The notes: generated from the sequence alone by a model not told the origin. Positions 46,238 through 55,158 are shown, counted from the first letter of the stretch. The stretch is DNA of 64,000 bases from an uncultured Clostridia bacterium (GCA_934647235.1 CAKUFG010000006.1:1-64000); one strand, 5' to 3'. Numbers and translations are program-made.

Positions 46238-47554
46238 ATGAAGAAACTCGTAGCCATGCTTCTGTGCCTTGCGATGCTGCTGTCCCTGACAGCCTTCGCC
46301 GCCGCCGAGGAAAAGACCACCGTTGTCTTCTGGTATTCGCTGGAGGGCACCAACGCCGAGTGCATCAAGCAGATCGTGGAGGACTTCAACAAATCTCAGG
46401 ATAAGATCTTCGTGGACGCGCAGTATCAGGGCGCCTACGATGACGCCATCAACAAGCTCAAGGCCGCCGGCATGGGCCAGCTGCCCTGCGACATCGTGCA
46501 TTCCTATGAGATCGGCACCCGCTTCATCATCGACAGCGGCTGGATCGTGCCCGTGCAGGAATACATCGACAAGGATAACTGGGACACCAGCGCCATCGAG
46601 CCCAACCTTCTGGCCTACTACACCGTGGACGGCAAGATCAACTCCATGCCCTTCAACTGCTCCACGCCCCTGATGTATTACAACAAGACCGCCTTCGACG
46701 AGGCCGGCATCACCGAAATCCCCACCACCGTGGACGGCATCCTGGAAATCGCCGATAAGCTGACCGTCAAGAACCCCGACGGCAGCATCAAGCGCTACGG
46801 CTTCATCTTCTCCAACTACGGCTGGTTCTTCGAGCAGTGGGTTGGCAAGATGGGCAGAGAATATGTCAACAACGGCAACGGCCGCACCAGCTACGCCACC
46901 AAGGTGATGTTCGGTGAAAACGGCGCGGCGCTGGATATCTTCAACATGTGGAAGAAGATCTCCGAGTCCAAGGCCACCTATTATGTGGAGCGCGGCGGCA
47001 CCAGCGCGGCCCGCGCGGCCTTCGTTGCCGGCGACGCGGCGATCTTCCTGGCCTCCACCGCCAACCTGGCGGGCGTGCTGGCCAACGTGGGCACCAACTT
47101 TGAAGTGGGCACCGCTTACTTCCCCTATGTAAACGCGGACGATAAGGGCGGCGTTTCCACCGGCGGCGGCACCCTGTGGATGATCAAGAGCGGCAACGAA
47201 GCCAAGGAAGCCGCGGCGTTTGAGTTCATCAAGTTCTGCGTCAACCCCGAAAACCAGGCCAAGTGGAACGCCATGACCGGCTACTTCCCCATCAACGTCC
47301 ATGCGCAGGAAACCGATACCTTCAAGGCTAACATCGAAAAGTATCCCCAGTTCCAGACCGCGCTGGATCAGCTGCATGACTCCGCTCCCGAGTACGTCGG
47401 CTCCCTGCTGAGCGTGTTCCCCGAGGTGCGCCAGTACGTTGAGGACGTAACCGAGAAGGTTTGCCAGGGCACCCTGACCCCCGAAGCCGCCGTGGAAGAG
47501 CTGGTGAAGCTGGCCAACGACGCGATCGAAACCTATAACCTGGTCAACTATTGA
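46238..47554 (+). CDS. Extracellular solute-binding protein, UgpB-like
   Basis: 438 residues. Signal peptide MKKLVAMLLCLAMLLSLTAFAAAE without lipobox cysteine. The mature protein begins TTVVFWYSLEGTNAECIKQIVEDFN and later has FNCSTPLMYYNKTAFDEAGI, MGREYVNNGNGRTSYATKV and GGGTLWMIKSGNEAKEAAAFEFIKF, similar to UgpB of the glycerol-3-phosphate importer. It is last in the operon, an unusual position for the binding protein; a good terminator follows. The ligand assignment is moderate. Confidence 0.85.
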   Translation: MKKLVAMLLCLAMLLSLTAFAAAEEKTTVVFWYSLEGTNAECIKQIVEDFNKSQDKIFVDAQYQGAYDDAINKLKAAGMGQLPCDIVHSYEIGTRFIIDSGWIVPVQEYIDKDNWDTSAIEPNLLAYYTVDGKINSMPFNCSTPLMYYNKTAFDEAGITEIPTTVDGILEIADKLTVKNPDGSIKRYGFIFSNYGWFFEQWVGKMGREYVNNGNGRTSYATKVMFGENGAALDIFNMWKKISESKATYYVERGGTSAARAAFVAGDAAIFLASTANLAGVLANVGTNFEVGTAYFPYVNADDKGGVSTGGGTLWMIKSGNEAKEAAAFEFIKFCVNPENQAKWNAMTGYFPINVHAQETDTFKANIEKYPQFQTALDQLHDSAPEYVGSLLSVFPEVRQYVEDVTEKVCQGTLTPEAAVEELVKLANDAIETYNLVNY

Positions 47555-47596
47555 TTACCGCTTATCAGGCTGCGGCCGGCATAAGCATAACGCAAG

Positions 47597-47622
47597 CGCC
47601 CTCCCTTCGGGGAGGGCGTTTT
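47597..47622 (+). terminator. Terminator of the ugp-like operon
   Basis: CGCCCTCCC, loop TTCG, GGGAGGGCG and then TTTT: a very stable tetraloop hairpin. Confidence 0.85.
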
Positions 47623-47679
47623 GCTGCCTGAACCGATCGATGTACAATCGCAGAATAACATAATTTACAATTGCAGCGC

Positions 47680-47708
47680 TTGCTAAAATTGGAGAATGGT
47701 GGTATTAT
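47680..47708 (+). promoter_or_regulatory. SigA-type promoter
   Basis: TTGCTA at 47680-47685, a 17-bp spacer and TATTAT at 47703-47708 with TGG upstream (extended -10), about 60 bp before the gene at 47767. Confidence 0.65.
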
Positions 47709-47766
47709 ATATTACGGAAGTGTTGCAATTCTGTTTCGATTTTAATTGCGATTGGAGGTTCACGTT

Positions 47767-48831
47767 ATGAAGCGTTGTAAGCTTTTGGCTCTTCTCATCT
47801 TGGTTTGTCTACTGATGTTGCCTGTATTTGCCACTGCTGATACACAGCAGGAGTTTGAATTGCGTTGCAATAAAAAGACAACTACTGGTGCGCCAGTATA
47901 CAATAGTATCAATTATGACCATGTGCAGACCGATTATATTCCTGCCGGTACTTACGTACAAGTTACCAGCTCTATTTCAGGTAGCGATTGGCGATATTTT
48001 ACATACATGGTAAATGGAGTTAAGAAAAAAGGATGGTCACAGGTCAAACTAATCGATTGTTTCTCCGTTATCCGAAAATCAGATGGCTTTGCTTACAACA
48101 TTCATGAGAATGATCCGGACTACGAGGCTAAGATTAAAGAAGGTGTGCTCGAATTTGATATAACGAAATATAGTGATGAACGAGCCTATTATCGCTACCG
48201 TGCTGGTGCTGGTCCCGAGCCTGAGCGCAAAGACGGCAGTAATGCAGCGAAATCGCAGACCACTTCTCAGCCTGACACGCAGGCGAGTGAGGGCGGTACG
48301 TCCGTTGGCATTGTGGAGCTGGGACGCACGTCTTCCAAGATTCAGTATCAGGGCAAAACGGTCAGCGTGTTAACCTCCGACCTGACGTTCAGCGAAAACG
48401 TGCCTGAAAACAAGAAGCTGGCCACCATCTACGCTCCGCGCACCGGCAAGGCTTCGCTGCGTCAGACAGCCTCATCCAAGGGCACACTGCTGAAAAACTG
48501 CAAGGCAGGCACCATTGTATCCGTGCTGGCCATCGGCAATGGCTATACCCGCATCAATTATAAAGGCACGGTGGGATATATCAAAACTGCGTGCTTGAAA
48601 TTCTACGGCGATAGTGAAAGCAACGCCCAGGGCGTTCTCAGCTACAAAGGCAACACGGGCGGCGGAACTACCGTCAATGTGCGCAACACGCCCAAGGGCG
48701 ACAGCGCCAAGGTGGCCGAGTGGCGCACCGGCACGGAGGTGACCATCCTGTCCCATGAAAACGGCTGGTATGAGATCGAAGCCAACGGCATGCATGGGTA
48801 TGTAATGGAGAAGTTTGTGACTGAAAAGTAA
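47767..48831 (+). CDS. Secreted multi-SH3-domain protein
   Basis: 354 residues. Signal peptide MKRCKLLALLILVCLLMLPVFATA. Three SH3-like regions: about 30-105 (GAPVYNSINYDHVQTDYIPAGTYV), 225-280 (GKASLRQTASSKGTLLKNCKAG) and 300-354 (VNVRNTPKGDSAKVAEWRTGTEV). A low-complexity linker sits at about 150-185. Likely cell-wall bound. Coding bases before about 48230 are AT-rich, while those after are GC-rich like the rest of the window, so the gene may be a fusion of pieces with different histories. The start is the ATG with GGAGG. Confidence 0.7.
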   Translation: MKRCKLLALLILVCLLMLPVFATADTQQEFELRCNKKTTTGAPVYNSINYDHVQTDYIPAGTYVQVTSSISGSDWRYFTYMVNGVKKKGWSQVKLIDCFSVIRKSDGFAYNIHENDPDYEAKIKEGVLEFDITKYSDERAYYRYRAGAGPEPERKDGSNAAKSQTTSQPDTQASEGGTSVGIVELGRTSSKIQYQGKTVSVLTSDLTFSENVPENKKLATIYAPRTGKASLRQTASSKGTLLKNCKAGTIVSVLAIGNGYTRINYKGTVGYIKTACLKFYGDSESNAQGVLSYKGNTGGGTTVNVRNTPKGDSAKVAEWRTGTEVTILSHENGWYEIEANGMHGYVMEKFVTEK

Positions 48832-48853
48832 AAAACAAGAGAACGATATAGAA

Positions 48854-48890
48854 AAACTGCATCCGCTGGAAAACCAGCCGGATGCAGTTT
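48854..48890 (+). terminator. Terminator hairpin, first copy of a duplicated pair
   Basis: CTGCATCCGCTGG, a short loop and CCAGCCGGATGCAG followed by TTT. A nearly identical sequence occurs at 49213-49249. It follows the SH3 gene by 22 bp. Confidence 0.75.
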
Positions 48891-49212
48891 CAGCCTGTCA
48901 AAAAGCCTCGTTAGAGTTCCTGGGATGCATGAAGGGGCCGCAGCCCCTTCATTTGTACGCCCCGCGCTACTGCCTTACGGCAAGCGCGGGTTTCGGGCGG
49001 CGATTTGTAAAATCGCCTGCCCTCAGCCGCCTTTGGCGGCGCTATTAATCCGCAGCGGCGGCGTGTACGGCGCGAGGAGCAGCCGTCAGGCTGCTTCCTA
49101 TGTCATTTTCTGCCCGTGAGCCTTCGGCTCACAAGAAAATGACGTGCCCGATGAAAGCCTGCTTTAGCTGACTTTCATCGGCAGGCTGTCGAAAAGTTTT
49201 TTCGACAGCCTG
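48891..49212. repeat. Array of about eight hairpins between duplicated terminators
   Basis: Consecutive stems: ATGAAGGGGC/GCCCCTTCAT (48929-48952), CCCGCGCT/AGCGCGGG (48961-48990) around TGCC/GGCA, GGCGATTT/AAATCGCC, GCCGCC/GGCGGC, GGAGCAGCC/GGCTGCTTCC, GTCATTTTCT/AGAAAATGAC around GTGAGCC/GGCTCAC, CGATGAAAG/CTTTCATCG, and GGCTGTCGAAAAG with its complement ending CGACAGCC. Almost every base is in a stem. No coding frame. It fills the 48832-49265 gap. Confidence 0.7.
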
Positions 49213-49249
49213 AAACCGCATCCGCTGGAAAACCAGCCGGATGCAGTTT
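49213..49249. terminator. Terminator hairpin, second copy
   Basis: Same 37-bp sequence as at 48854-48890 apart from one base near its start. It lies 16 bp from the stop of the minus-strand gene at 49266, for which it may serve as terminator. Confidence 0.7.
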
Positions 49250-49265
49250 GCTTCTGGAAGTGCAT

Positions 49266-49691
49266 TTACTGCTGCCAGGTGGATACGTCGTCGTAGGGAT
49301 AGGTCACGGTGCTTCCATTGCGCAGGCGCACCACCACGTCGTAGCCCTCGCTGGACCAGCCGATGGAGTTTACCTCGTCGGAGGCAAAGCTGCGCCCGCA
49401 GGAGAAGATCGGATCGCTGGTTTCGCTGTTGGCAAAGTATATCTCAAAGCTCTGGTAGGTCTTTTCACCAAACCGAGTGGTGGTGAGCTTCAGGTAAAAC
49501 GGCCCGCGCTGCAGGGCGGAGCTGACGTTGGCGCTGCCGGTATCGGCGGTGCTTGTCCCCTGCTGCGCTGTATCGGCGGGCTTGCTGGCCGTATTGCCCG
49601 CTATGTGCCGCAATATCAGCAGCATTGCCGCCGCCAGAATGCACACAACGACCACGATCAGCCAGTGAATGATGGTTTTACGCCGGATCAA
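49266..49691 (-). CDS. Membrane-anchored protein of unknown function
   Basis: 141 residues. One N-terminal membrane segment (IIHWLIVVVVCILAAAMLLIL), a Thr/Ala/Gln linker, and an external domain with YQSFEIYFANSETSDPIF and YDVVVRLRNGSTVTYPYDD. The start is a TTG at 49691 with GGAGGT 6 bases before it; no ATG or GTG fits. No family recognised. Confidence 0.6.
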   Translation of the reverse strand: MIRRKTIIHWLIVVVVCILAAAMLLILRHIAGNTASKPADTAQQGTSTADTGSANVSSALQRGPFYLKLTTTRFGEKTYQSFEIYFANSETSDPIFSCGRSFASDEVNSIGWSSEGYDVVVRLRNGSTVTYPYDDVSTWQQ

Positions 49692-49833
49692 GCGCGCACC
49701 TCCCCTTTTTCCAAGGCATGGCTTTTGCCTGTATTATACCCCAAATCCGCCTGCGCGGCAAGGGGCGACGGCCAGCTTTACAATTTCTTTCCATTGTGAT
49801 AGACTACCACCATAAACGCAAGGAGGTACTTGT

Positions 49834-50871
49834 ATGGAGCGGGAATACGCGCTGTACGCTGTGGAACAGACGCAGCAGCTTTTGGCCATTGACAGCCCCT
49901 CGGGCTTTACCGCTGCCGCCGCGCAGTGGGTTCTGAATGCTTTTTCCAATTTGGGCTATTCCGCGCATATCACCCGAAAGGGCGGCGTGCTGGTTGATCT
50001 GGGCGGGCAGGATGCGCAGGACGCGCTGCTGCTGGAGGCCCATGCCGATACCCTGGGCGCAATGGTGGCTGAAATCAAGGGCAGCGGCCGCCTGCGTGTG
50101 ACCAATCTGGGCGGCATGCGCGCCGAAAACGGCGAAACCGAAAACGTGCGCGTATATACCCGCGCCGGCAAGGTGATCGAGGGCACGCTGCAGCTGTGCA
50201 ATGCGTCCATCCATGTGAACACCGAATACGGCGATACCAAGCGCACCTTCAACACCACCGAGGTGGTGCTGGATGAGGATGTAAAATCCGCCCAGGATAC
50301 GCGCGGGCTGGGCATTGAGGTGGGCGATATCGTCTGCTTTGAACCCCGCACCCGCGTGACGGCCTCCGGTTATATCAAGAGCCGCTTCCTGGATGACAAG
50401 CTGTCGGTGGGCATCCTGCTGGGCCTGGCCAAATATATGAAGGATCATCATCTGACCCCCGCGCGCCGCGTATACGCCCATGTGACGGTTTATGAGGAAG
50501 TGGGCCACGGCGGCTCGGCCTCCGTGCCCGAGGGCGTGACCGAAGCCATCAGCGTGGATATGGGCTGCGTGGGCGACGGCCTGCAATGCACCGAGCGCCA
50601 GGTATCCATCTGCGCCAAGGATTCGGGCGGCCCCTACAGCTATGAGGTGGTAGGCAAACTGATCGACGCGGCCAGGCGCGAGGGCGCGGACTACGCGGTG
50701 GACGTGTATCCCGCCTACGGCTCGGATGTGGAAGCCACCCTGCGCGCGGGCAACGATATCCGCCATGGGCTGATTGGTGCGGGCGTATATGCCAGCCACG
50801 GCTATGAGCGCAGCCATGTGGACGGCGTGCTCAACTCCCTCAAGGTGCTCAAGGGCTACCTGAACCTGTGA
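49834..50871 (+). CDS. M42-family metallo-aminopeptidase
   Basis: 345 residues. The M42 peptidase metal and catalytic residues are visible: EAHADTLG (His), FLDDKLSVG (Asp), YEEVGHGG (Glu pair), SVDMGCVG (Asp) and the late ASHGYERSH (His). These enzymes are cytosolic, oligomeric aminopeptidases (glutamyl aminopeptidase or endoglucanase M family). AAGGAGG is before the ATG. The genes after it, Nudix and S66 peptidase, appear co-transcribed. Confidence 0.92.
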   Translation: MEREYALYAVEQTQQLLAIDSPSGFTAAAAQWVLNAFSNLGYSAHITRKGGVLVDLGGQDAQDALLLEAHADTLGAMVAEIKGSGRLRVTNLGGMRAENGETENVRVYTRAGKVIEGTLQLCNASIHVNTEYGDTKRTFNTTEVVLDEDVKSAQDTRGLGIEVGDIVCFEPRTRVTASGYIKSRFLDDKLSVGILLGLAKYMKDHHLTPARRVYAHVTVYEEVGHGGSASVPEGVTEAISVDMGCVGDGLQCTERQVSICAKDSGGPYSYEVVGKLIDAARREGADYAVDVYPAYGSDVEATLRAGNDIRHGLIGAGVYASHGYERSHVDGVLNSLKVLKGYLNL

Positions 50872-50884
50872 AAGGCGGAAAAGT

Positions 50885-51397
50885 ATGGAACTTTGGGACG
50901 CCTATGACGTGCGGGGCAACAGCCTGGGGCACACGCTGATCCGCGGGGAGGAGATCCCCGCGGGCGAATACCACCTGGTGGCGGATATTCTGGTGCGCCA
51001 CGCGGACGGCAGCTTTCTGCTGACCCAGCGCGATTTGAAGAAGCCCGCCTTTCCCGGCTGCTGGGAGCTGAGCGCGGGCGGCAGCGTGCTGGCCGGTGAA
51101 ACCGCGCTGAGCGGCGCAATGCGCGAGCTGCGTGAGGAGACCGGCATCCAGGCCGACGCGCTGGCCCCGGCCTTTGAAATCACCTGGCCCGGCAGGCACG
51201 CCATCTATCACGGCTATGTGTGCCGCTATGCGGGCGATAAGGAGGCTGTCACCCTCCAGCCCGGCGAAACCGTGGCCTATCGCTGGCTGACGCTGCCGGA
51301 GCTGCTGGCCTTTATGAACGATCCTGCCTTTGTGGCCACCAGCCGCGAGCGCTGGGGCGTTTACCTCAATACCCTCAAGGAGGCGGAGCTGAAATGA
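50885..51397 (+). CDS. Nudix hydrolase
   Basis: 170 residues. The Nudix box is complete: GGSVLAGETALSGAMRELREETGI, with the REXXEEXG core RELREETG near residue 82. The N-terminal part is of the isopentenyl-diphosphate isomerase-like Nudix type (LWDAYDVRGN, GEYHLVADILV, LLTQRDLKKPAFPGCWE), often annotated as NUDIX protein YfcD-like. It hydrolyses a nucleoside-diphosphate-linked compound, unknown here. It overlaps the next gene by 4 bp. Confidence 0.9.
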   Translation: MELWDAYDVRGNSLGHTLIRGEEIPAGEYHLVADILVRHADGSFLLTQRDLKKPAFPGCWELSAGGSVLAGETALSGAMRELREETGIQADALAPAFEITWPGRHAIYHGYVCRYAGDKEAVTLQPGETVAYRWLTLPELLAFMNDPAFVATSRERWGVYLNTLKEAELK

Positions 51398-52281
51398 TTG
51401 CGCCCATCCTGCAGCCCGGCGGTACAATCGGCATTTGTTCCCCCAGCCATGTGGCCAGCTTAGAAAAATATCAGCCCATCCTTTATCAGCTGCGCCGGCG
51501 CGGCTTTCAGGTAATCGAGGCCGAGCACCTGTACAGCAGCACCGATACCTATCTGGCCACGCCCCAGGAGCGGGCGGACGATCTGAACCAGCTGATTCAC
51601 GATCCTGCCGTGCAGCTCATTTTGTTTGGCGGCGGCGAGGGCGGCAACGAAGTGCTGCCGATGATCGATTATGATTATCTGCGCGCCCACCCCAAGCGCC
51701 TGTGCAGCTACAGCGACGGCACGTTTGTGCTCAGCGCCGTATGGTCGCGCACCGGCGTCACCACCTATTACGGCATGGCTCCCGGCGCATTTGCCGATCT
51801 GCGCGAGTATGACTATGCCAACTTTGTGCAGCACCTGATGGGCAATGCCGACGCGCATCAGCCCAACACTCCCTGGCAGCCGCTGACGGGCGGTCGCGCG
51901 CAGGGCGTGCTGATGGGCGGCTATCTGCGCAATGTGGCGCTGATGCTGGGCGGCGATTATCTGCAATACGACCGCCGGCAGAAATACGTGCTGTTTTTGG
52001 AGGATCACGAGAAGTTCGGCGACCGGGCGTATTTCAGCGCCATGCTCACCCATATCGAGCAAAGCGGCGTGATGGACTGCGTGTCGGGTCTGCTGGTGGG
52101 GCATTATTCTGAAACGGCGTACCCCGAGCTGCTTGCCCGCCTGACGCGCCTGGGCCAGCGCTGGGGCATTCCTGTGGTTTACTGCGACGATTTCGGCCAT
52201 GGCCGCAGCCACGCTATCCTGGATATCGGCAGAAGGGTGGAGCTGAACGCCGATCAGGGAACGATGACCTATCTGGATTGA
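51394..52281 (+). CDS. S66-family peptidase (LD-carboxypeptidase/MccF type)
   Basis: 295 residues. The S66 layout is seen: GICSPSHVASLEKYQ start, LFGGGEGGNEVLPMIDYDYLRAHPKRLCSYSD with the nucleophile Ser in YSDGT (most members have YSDIT), and the late Glu (LFLEDHE) and His (DFGHGRSH). LD-carboxypeptidases trim cell-wall tetrapeptides, while MccF cleaves microcin C-type compounds. Which of the two applies cannot be decided. It is coupled to the Nudix gene by ATGA. Confidence 0.88.
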   Translation: MIAPILQPGGTIGICSPSHVASLEKYQPILYQLRRRGFQVIEAEHLYSSTDTYLATPQERADDLNQLIHDPAVQLILFGGGEGGNEVLPMIDYDYLRAHPKRLCSYSDGTFVLSAVWSRTGVTTYYGMAPGAFADLREYDYANFVQHLMGNADAHQPNTPWQPLTGGRAQGVLMGGYLRNVALMLGGDYLQYDRRQKYVLFLEDHEKFGDRAYFSAMLTHIEQSGVMDCVSGLLVGHYSETAYPELLARLTRLGQRWGIPVVYCDDFGHGRSHAILDIGRRVELNADQGTMTYLD

Positions 52282-52297
52282 CGGGCCTGTTTGTATC

Positions 52298-52350
52298 GCG
52301 CCGTGCGCGCAAGAAACATATTGCGCTGCACGGCGCGATTGTTGTATAAT
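52298..52350 (+). promoter_or_regulatory. Promoter with a long inverted repeat over its -35
   Basis: TTGCGC (52321-52326), an 18-bp spacer and TATAAT (52345-52350). A near-perfect inverted repeat, GCGCCGTGCGCGCAA (52298-52312) with TTGCGCTGCACGGCGC (52321-52336), covers the -35 and its spacer. It may be a terminator for the S66 gene or an operator for the promoter. Confidence 0.6.
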
Positions 52351-52383
52351 AATAGGACGATCACGAAGGAGGTATCCCCCTTG

Positions 52384-53871
52384 ATGAAGCGTTTGATTTG
52401 CCTGCTGCTTGCGCTGCTGCTGCCCTGCACCGCGCTGGCAGAATATTCCATGGCCGGATACGATCCGGAAAACGTATACCGAAACTGGGAATCCAACCTC
52501 TTTTTTAAGCGAATGGAAGATAAAACCGGCGTAAAATTCACCTATCGCCAGTATGGCAAGGAGGATGAATGGACGGCTGCCAAGGCGGCCATGACCGCCG
52601 GGAGCGACGAGCTGCCGGACGTGCTGTTCAAGGCGCGCCTGTCGCCCGACGAGTGCATGGATATGCTGGATCGCGGCGTGCTGGTGGATCTGAAGCCCTA
52701 TCTGGAGCAGGATTGTCCCAACCTGTACGCCATCCTGCAGGCGCATCCCGAGTACTGGGACGCCATCACCCTGCCCGACGGCCGCATCGCCGCCCTGCCT
52801 GCCATCTCCGAGCAGCCTATGCAGAACAGCGTGTGGCTGAACAAATCCTGGCTGGACACGCTGAAGCTGTCCATGCCCACCACGATTGACGAGCTGACGG
52901 ACGTGCTGCGCGCCTTCCGGGATCAGGATCCCAACCGCAACGGCAAAAAGGACGAGATCCCGCTGGCCTTTATCGGCTCCTTCGATCTGAAATTTCTGGG
53001 TCATGCCTTTGGCCTCATCGCGAACGATTATAACATCCGCGCGGTGGACGGCCAGGTAGAATTTGTGCCGCTGAATGAGAATTTCCGCCCCTTCATCGAA
53101 TGGCTGCGCCTGCTCTACACCGAAGGGCTGATCGACAAGGATGGCTTTGCCACCTCCGATACCCTGCGTCAGGTGACGGACAGCAACAAGACCAACATAT
53201 ACGGCGGGGTCATCACCACCATGACCACCACCTTCCTGCCCGCCGCCTGGTCCTCGCAGTACGCCGTAATGCCTCCCCTGGCCTATAACGGCGAAGCTGT
53301 GTACCGCGACTTTGCCGGCGCGGTGACAACCGGCACCTTCGCCATCACCACGCACTGCGCGGATGTGCATGCCCTGCTGCAATGGGCGGATCAGTTCTAC
53401 ACCGAGGAAGTGCATATTCTGGCCAGCGCGGGCGAGGAGAATACCGACTATATCGTCGATCCCGACGGCTCCTGGCGCATGACCGAGTCGGCCAAGAACA
53501 ACACCTACTTAACCAGCGAAACGCTGATTACCTCCGGTACGGCCGTGCCCGGCCTGTCCTCCGACGCTTTCCAGCGCCGCTACAGCGATTCCACCGTGCG
53601 CTATATCTCCGAGCAGCTGGACGTGGTAAACGCAAGTGCGCAGCGGCCCTTCCCGTATTACTCGCTCACCAGGGCGCAGCAGGAGGAAATCGCCCCGCTG
53701 CAGGCCGCCATCGGCCGTCTGGTGGACGAGTCCATCGCCCGCTGGGTGCTGGGCGAGGTCGAAATCACCGATGCATCCTTCGCGCAGTTTGAGCAGGATC
53801 TGAACGATGCAGGCCTGCCCGCGTTTATGGCTTTCTGGCAAAAGATTCTGGATGGGGGAAACAGCAAATGA
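52384..53871 (+). CDS. Extracellular solute-binding protein (orphan)
   Basis: 495 residues. Signal peptide MKRLICLLLALLLPCTALA, with no lipobox cysteine. The domain resembles type 1 binding proteins of the LplA class: FTYRQYGKEDEW, PDVLFKARLSPDECMDMLDRG, TTIDELTDVLRAFRDQDPNRNGKKDEIPL (calcium-like loop). No permease or ATPase is adjacent. It overlaps the galactokinase-like gene by 4 bp, so the ligand may be a galactose-containing or related sugar. AGGAGGT precedes the ATG at 52384; a TTG three bases earlier is an alternative start. Confidence 0.85.
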   Translation: MKRLICLLLALLLPCTALAEYSMAGYDPENVYRNWESNLFFKRMEDKTGVKFTYRQYGKEDEWTAAKAAMTAGSDELPDVLFKARLSPDECMDMLDRGVLVDLKPYLEQDCPNLYAILQAHPEYWDAITLPDGRIAALPAISEQPMQNSVWLNKSWLDTLKLSMPTTIDELTDVLRAFRDQDPNRNGKKDEIPLAFIGSFDLKFLGHAFGLIANDYNIRAVDGQVEFVPLNENFRPFIEWLRLLYTEGLIDKDGFATSDTLRQVTDSNKTNIYGGVITTMTTTFLPAAWSSQYAVMPPLAYNGEAVYRDFAGAVTTGTFAITTHCADVHALLQWADQFYTEEVHILASAGEENTDYIVDPDGSWRMTESAKNNTYLTSETLITSGTAVPGLSSDAFQRRYSDSTVRYISEQLDVVNASAQRPFPYYSLTRAQQEEIAPLQAAIGRLVDESIARWVLGEVEITDASFAQFEQDLNDAGLPAFMAFWQKILDGGNSK

Positions 53872-55148
53872 TGAAATCCTGCAGCGATCTGATGCGCATG
53901 ATTAAATCCGCCGACGGCATGACCCGCATGATGCAGCTGTACGGCAGCCGCGAGGGCGAGGTCGCCCGCCAGATGGAACGCTACATGCTGCTGCTCAAGC
54001 GGCATGAGGATCTGTTTGGCACCGAAAAAATGCCCCTGCTGGTCAGCGCCCCCGGACGCACCGAGCTGTGCGGCAACCACACCGACCATAACAACGGCCG
54101 CGTGCTGGCGGCGGCGGTCAATCTGGATACCGTCGCCGCCGTGTCCCCGCGCGACGATCTGCAGATCACCCTGCACAGCGAGGGCTTTGCGCCCATCCGC
54201 GTGGACCTGAACAACCTTTCCCCTGTGAAGGAGGAGCAGGGCACCCCCGCCTCCATCATCCGCGGCATCGCCGCCCGCATGCAGGAAATGGGCTGCATGG
54301 TGCGCGGCTTTGACGGCACGGCCACCTCCAATGTGCTTTCGGGCAGCGGGCTTTCGTCCTCCGCCGCCTTTGAGGTGCTGATCTGCGCCATTTTCGACGC
54401 GCTGTATAACGGCATGAAGGTAGACCCCATCGAGCGCGCCAAGATTGCCCAGTATGCCGAAAACGTTTATTTTGGCAAGCCCTGCGGGCTGATGGATCAG
54501 ATGGCCTCCTCCGTGGGCGGCCTGGTCGCCATCGATTTCAAGGCGGAGCCCAAGGTAACGCCTTTGCAGTATGATTTTGCCGCGCGCGGCTATTCGCTGA
54601 TCGTGGTCAACACCGGCGGCAGCCATGACGACCTGACGGAGGAATACGGCGCGATCCGCAGCGAAATGAACAAGGTGGCGCATTGCTTCGGCGAGGAAAC
54701 CCTGCGCCGCGTGCGCCCCGAGCAGCTGTGGCAGGAGATGCCCCGTGTGCGCCGCGAGGCGGGCGACCGTGCCCTGCTGCGCGCCCTGCATTATTACAAC
54801 GAAAACGACCGCGTGCACGCGCTGGTCAACGCCGTCAAGGCCGATCAGATCGACGAGATCAAGCGCATCCTGATTGAATCCGGCCGCAGCAGCTGGATGT
54901 ACCTGCAAAACGTGTATGCCAAGAACAGCCCCGAGCAGCCCCTGTGCGTGGCGCTGTCCATGGCCGAGTATATGCTGCACGATTGCGGCGCGTACCGCGT
55001 GCATGGCGGCGGCTTTGCCGGCACCACGCTGAACCTGGTGCCCCAGGCGCAGGAGGAGCGCTTCCTTCGCCACATGCGCCAGATGTTTGGCGATAAGAGC
55101 TGCTATGTGCTCTCCGTCCGTCCCGAGGGCGCGACGCTGGTGTTCTGA
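53868..55148 (+). CDS. Galactokinase-like GHMP kinase
   Basis: 426 residues. The three GHMP motifs are present: LVSAPGRTELCGNHTDHNNG near residue 58, the ATP loop LSGSGLSSSAAFE and the C-terminal HGGGFAGT. Galactokinases have GEHTDY at the first motif; here Asn replaces the Glu that contacts galactose, and His replaces Tyr. Many clostridial annotated galactokinases share GNHTDH, so the sugar may differ. It is coupled to the solute-binding protein gene, which supports a role in sugar uptake. Confidence 0.82.
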   Translation: MMKSCSDLMRMIKSADGMTRMMQLYGSREGEVARQMERYMLLLKRHEDLFGTEKMPLLVSAPGRTELCGNHTDHNNGRVLAAAVNLDTVAAVSPRDDLQITLHSEGFAPIRVDLNNLSPVKEEQGTPASIIRGIAARMQEMGCMVRGFDGTATSNVLSGSGLSSSAAFEVLICAIFDALYNGMKVDPIERAKIAQYAENVYFGKPCGLMDQMASSVGGLVAIDFKAEPKVTPLQYDFAARGYSLIVVNTGGSHDDLTEEYGAIRSEMNKVAHCFGEETLRRVRPEQLWQEMPRVRREAGDRALLRALHYYNENDRVHALVNAVKADQIDEIKRILIESGRSSWMYLQNVYAKNSPEQPLCVALSMAEYMLHDCGAYRVHGGGFAGTTLNLVPQAQEERFLRHMRQMFGDKSCYVLSVRPEGATLVF

Positions 55149-55158
55149 TATTTAGTGG

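Noticed and set aside
45326..47377. Long minus-strand open frame opposite the ugp-like genes
   Set aside because: Shadow frame, no motifs, and the real genes have clear family features.
51460..55073. Two long minus-strand open frames opposite the S66, binding protein and galactokinase-like genes
   Set aside because: Shadow frames with biased composition and no ribosome binding sites.
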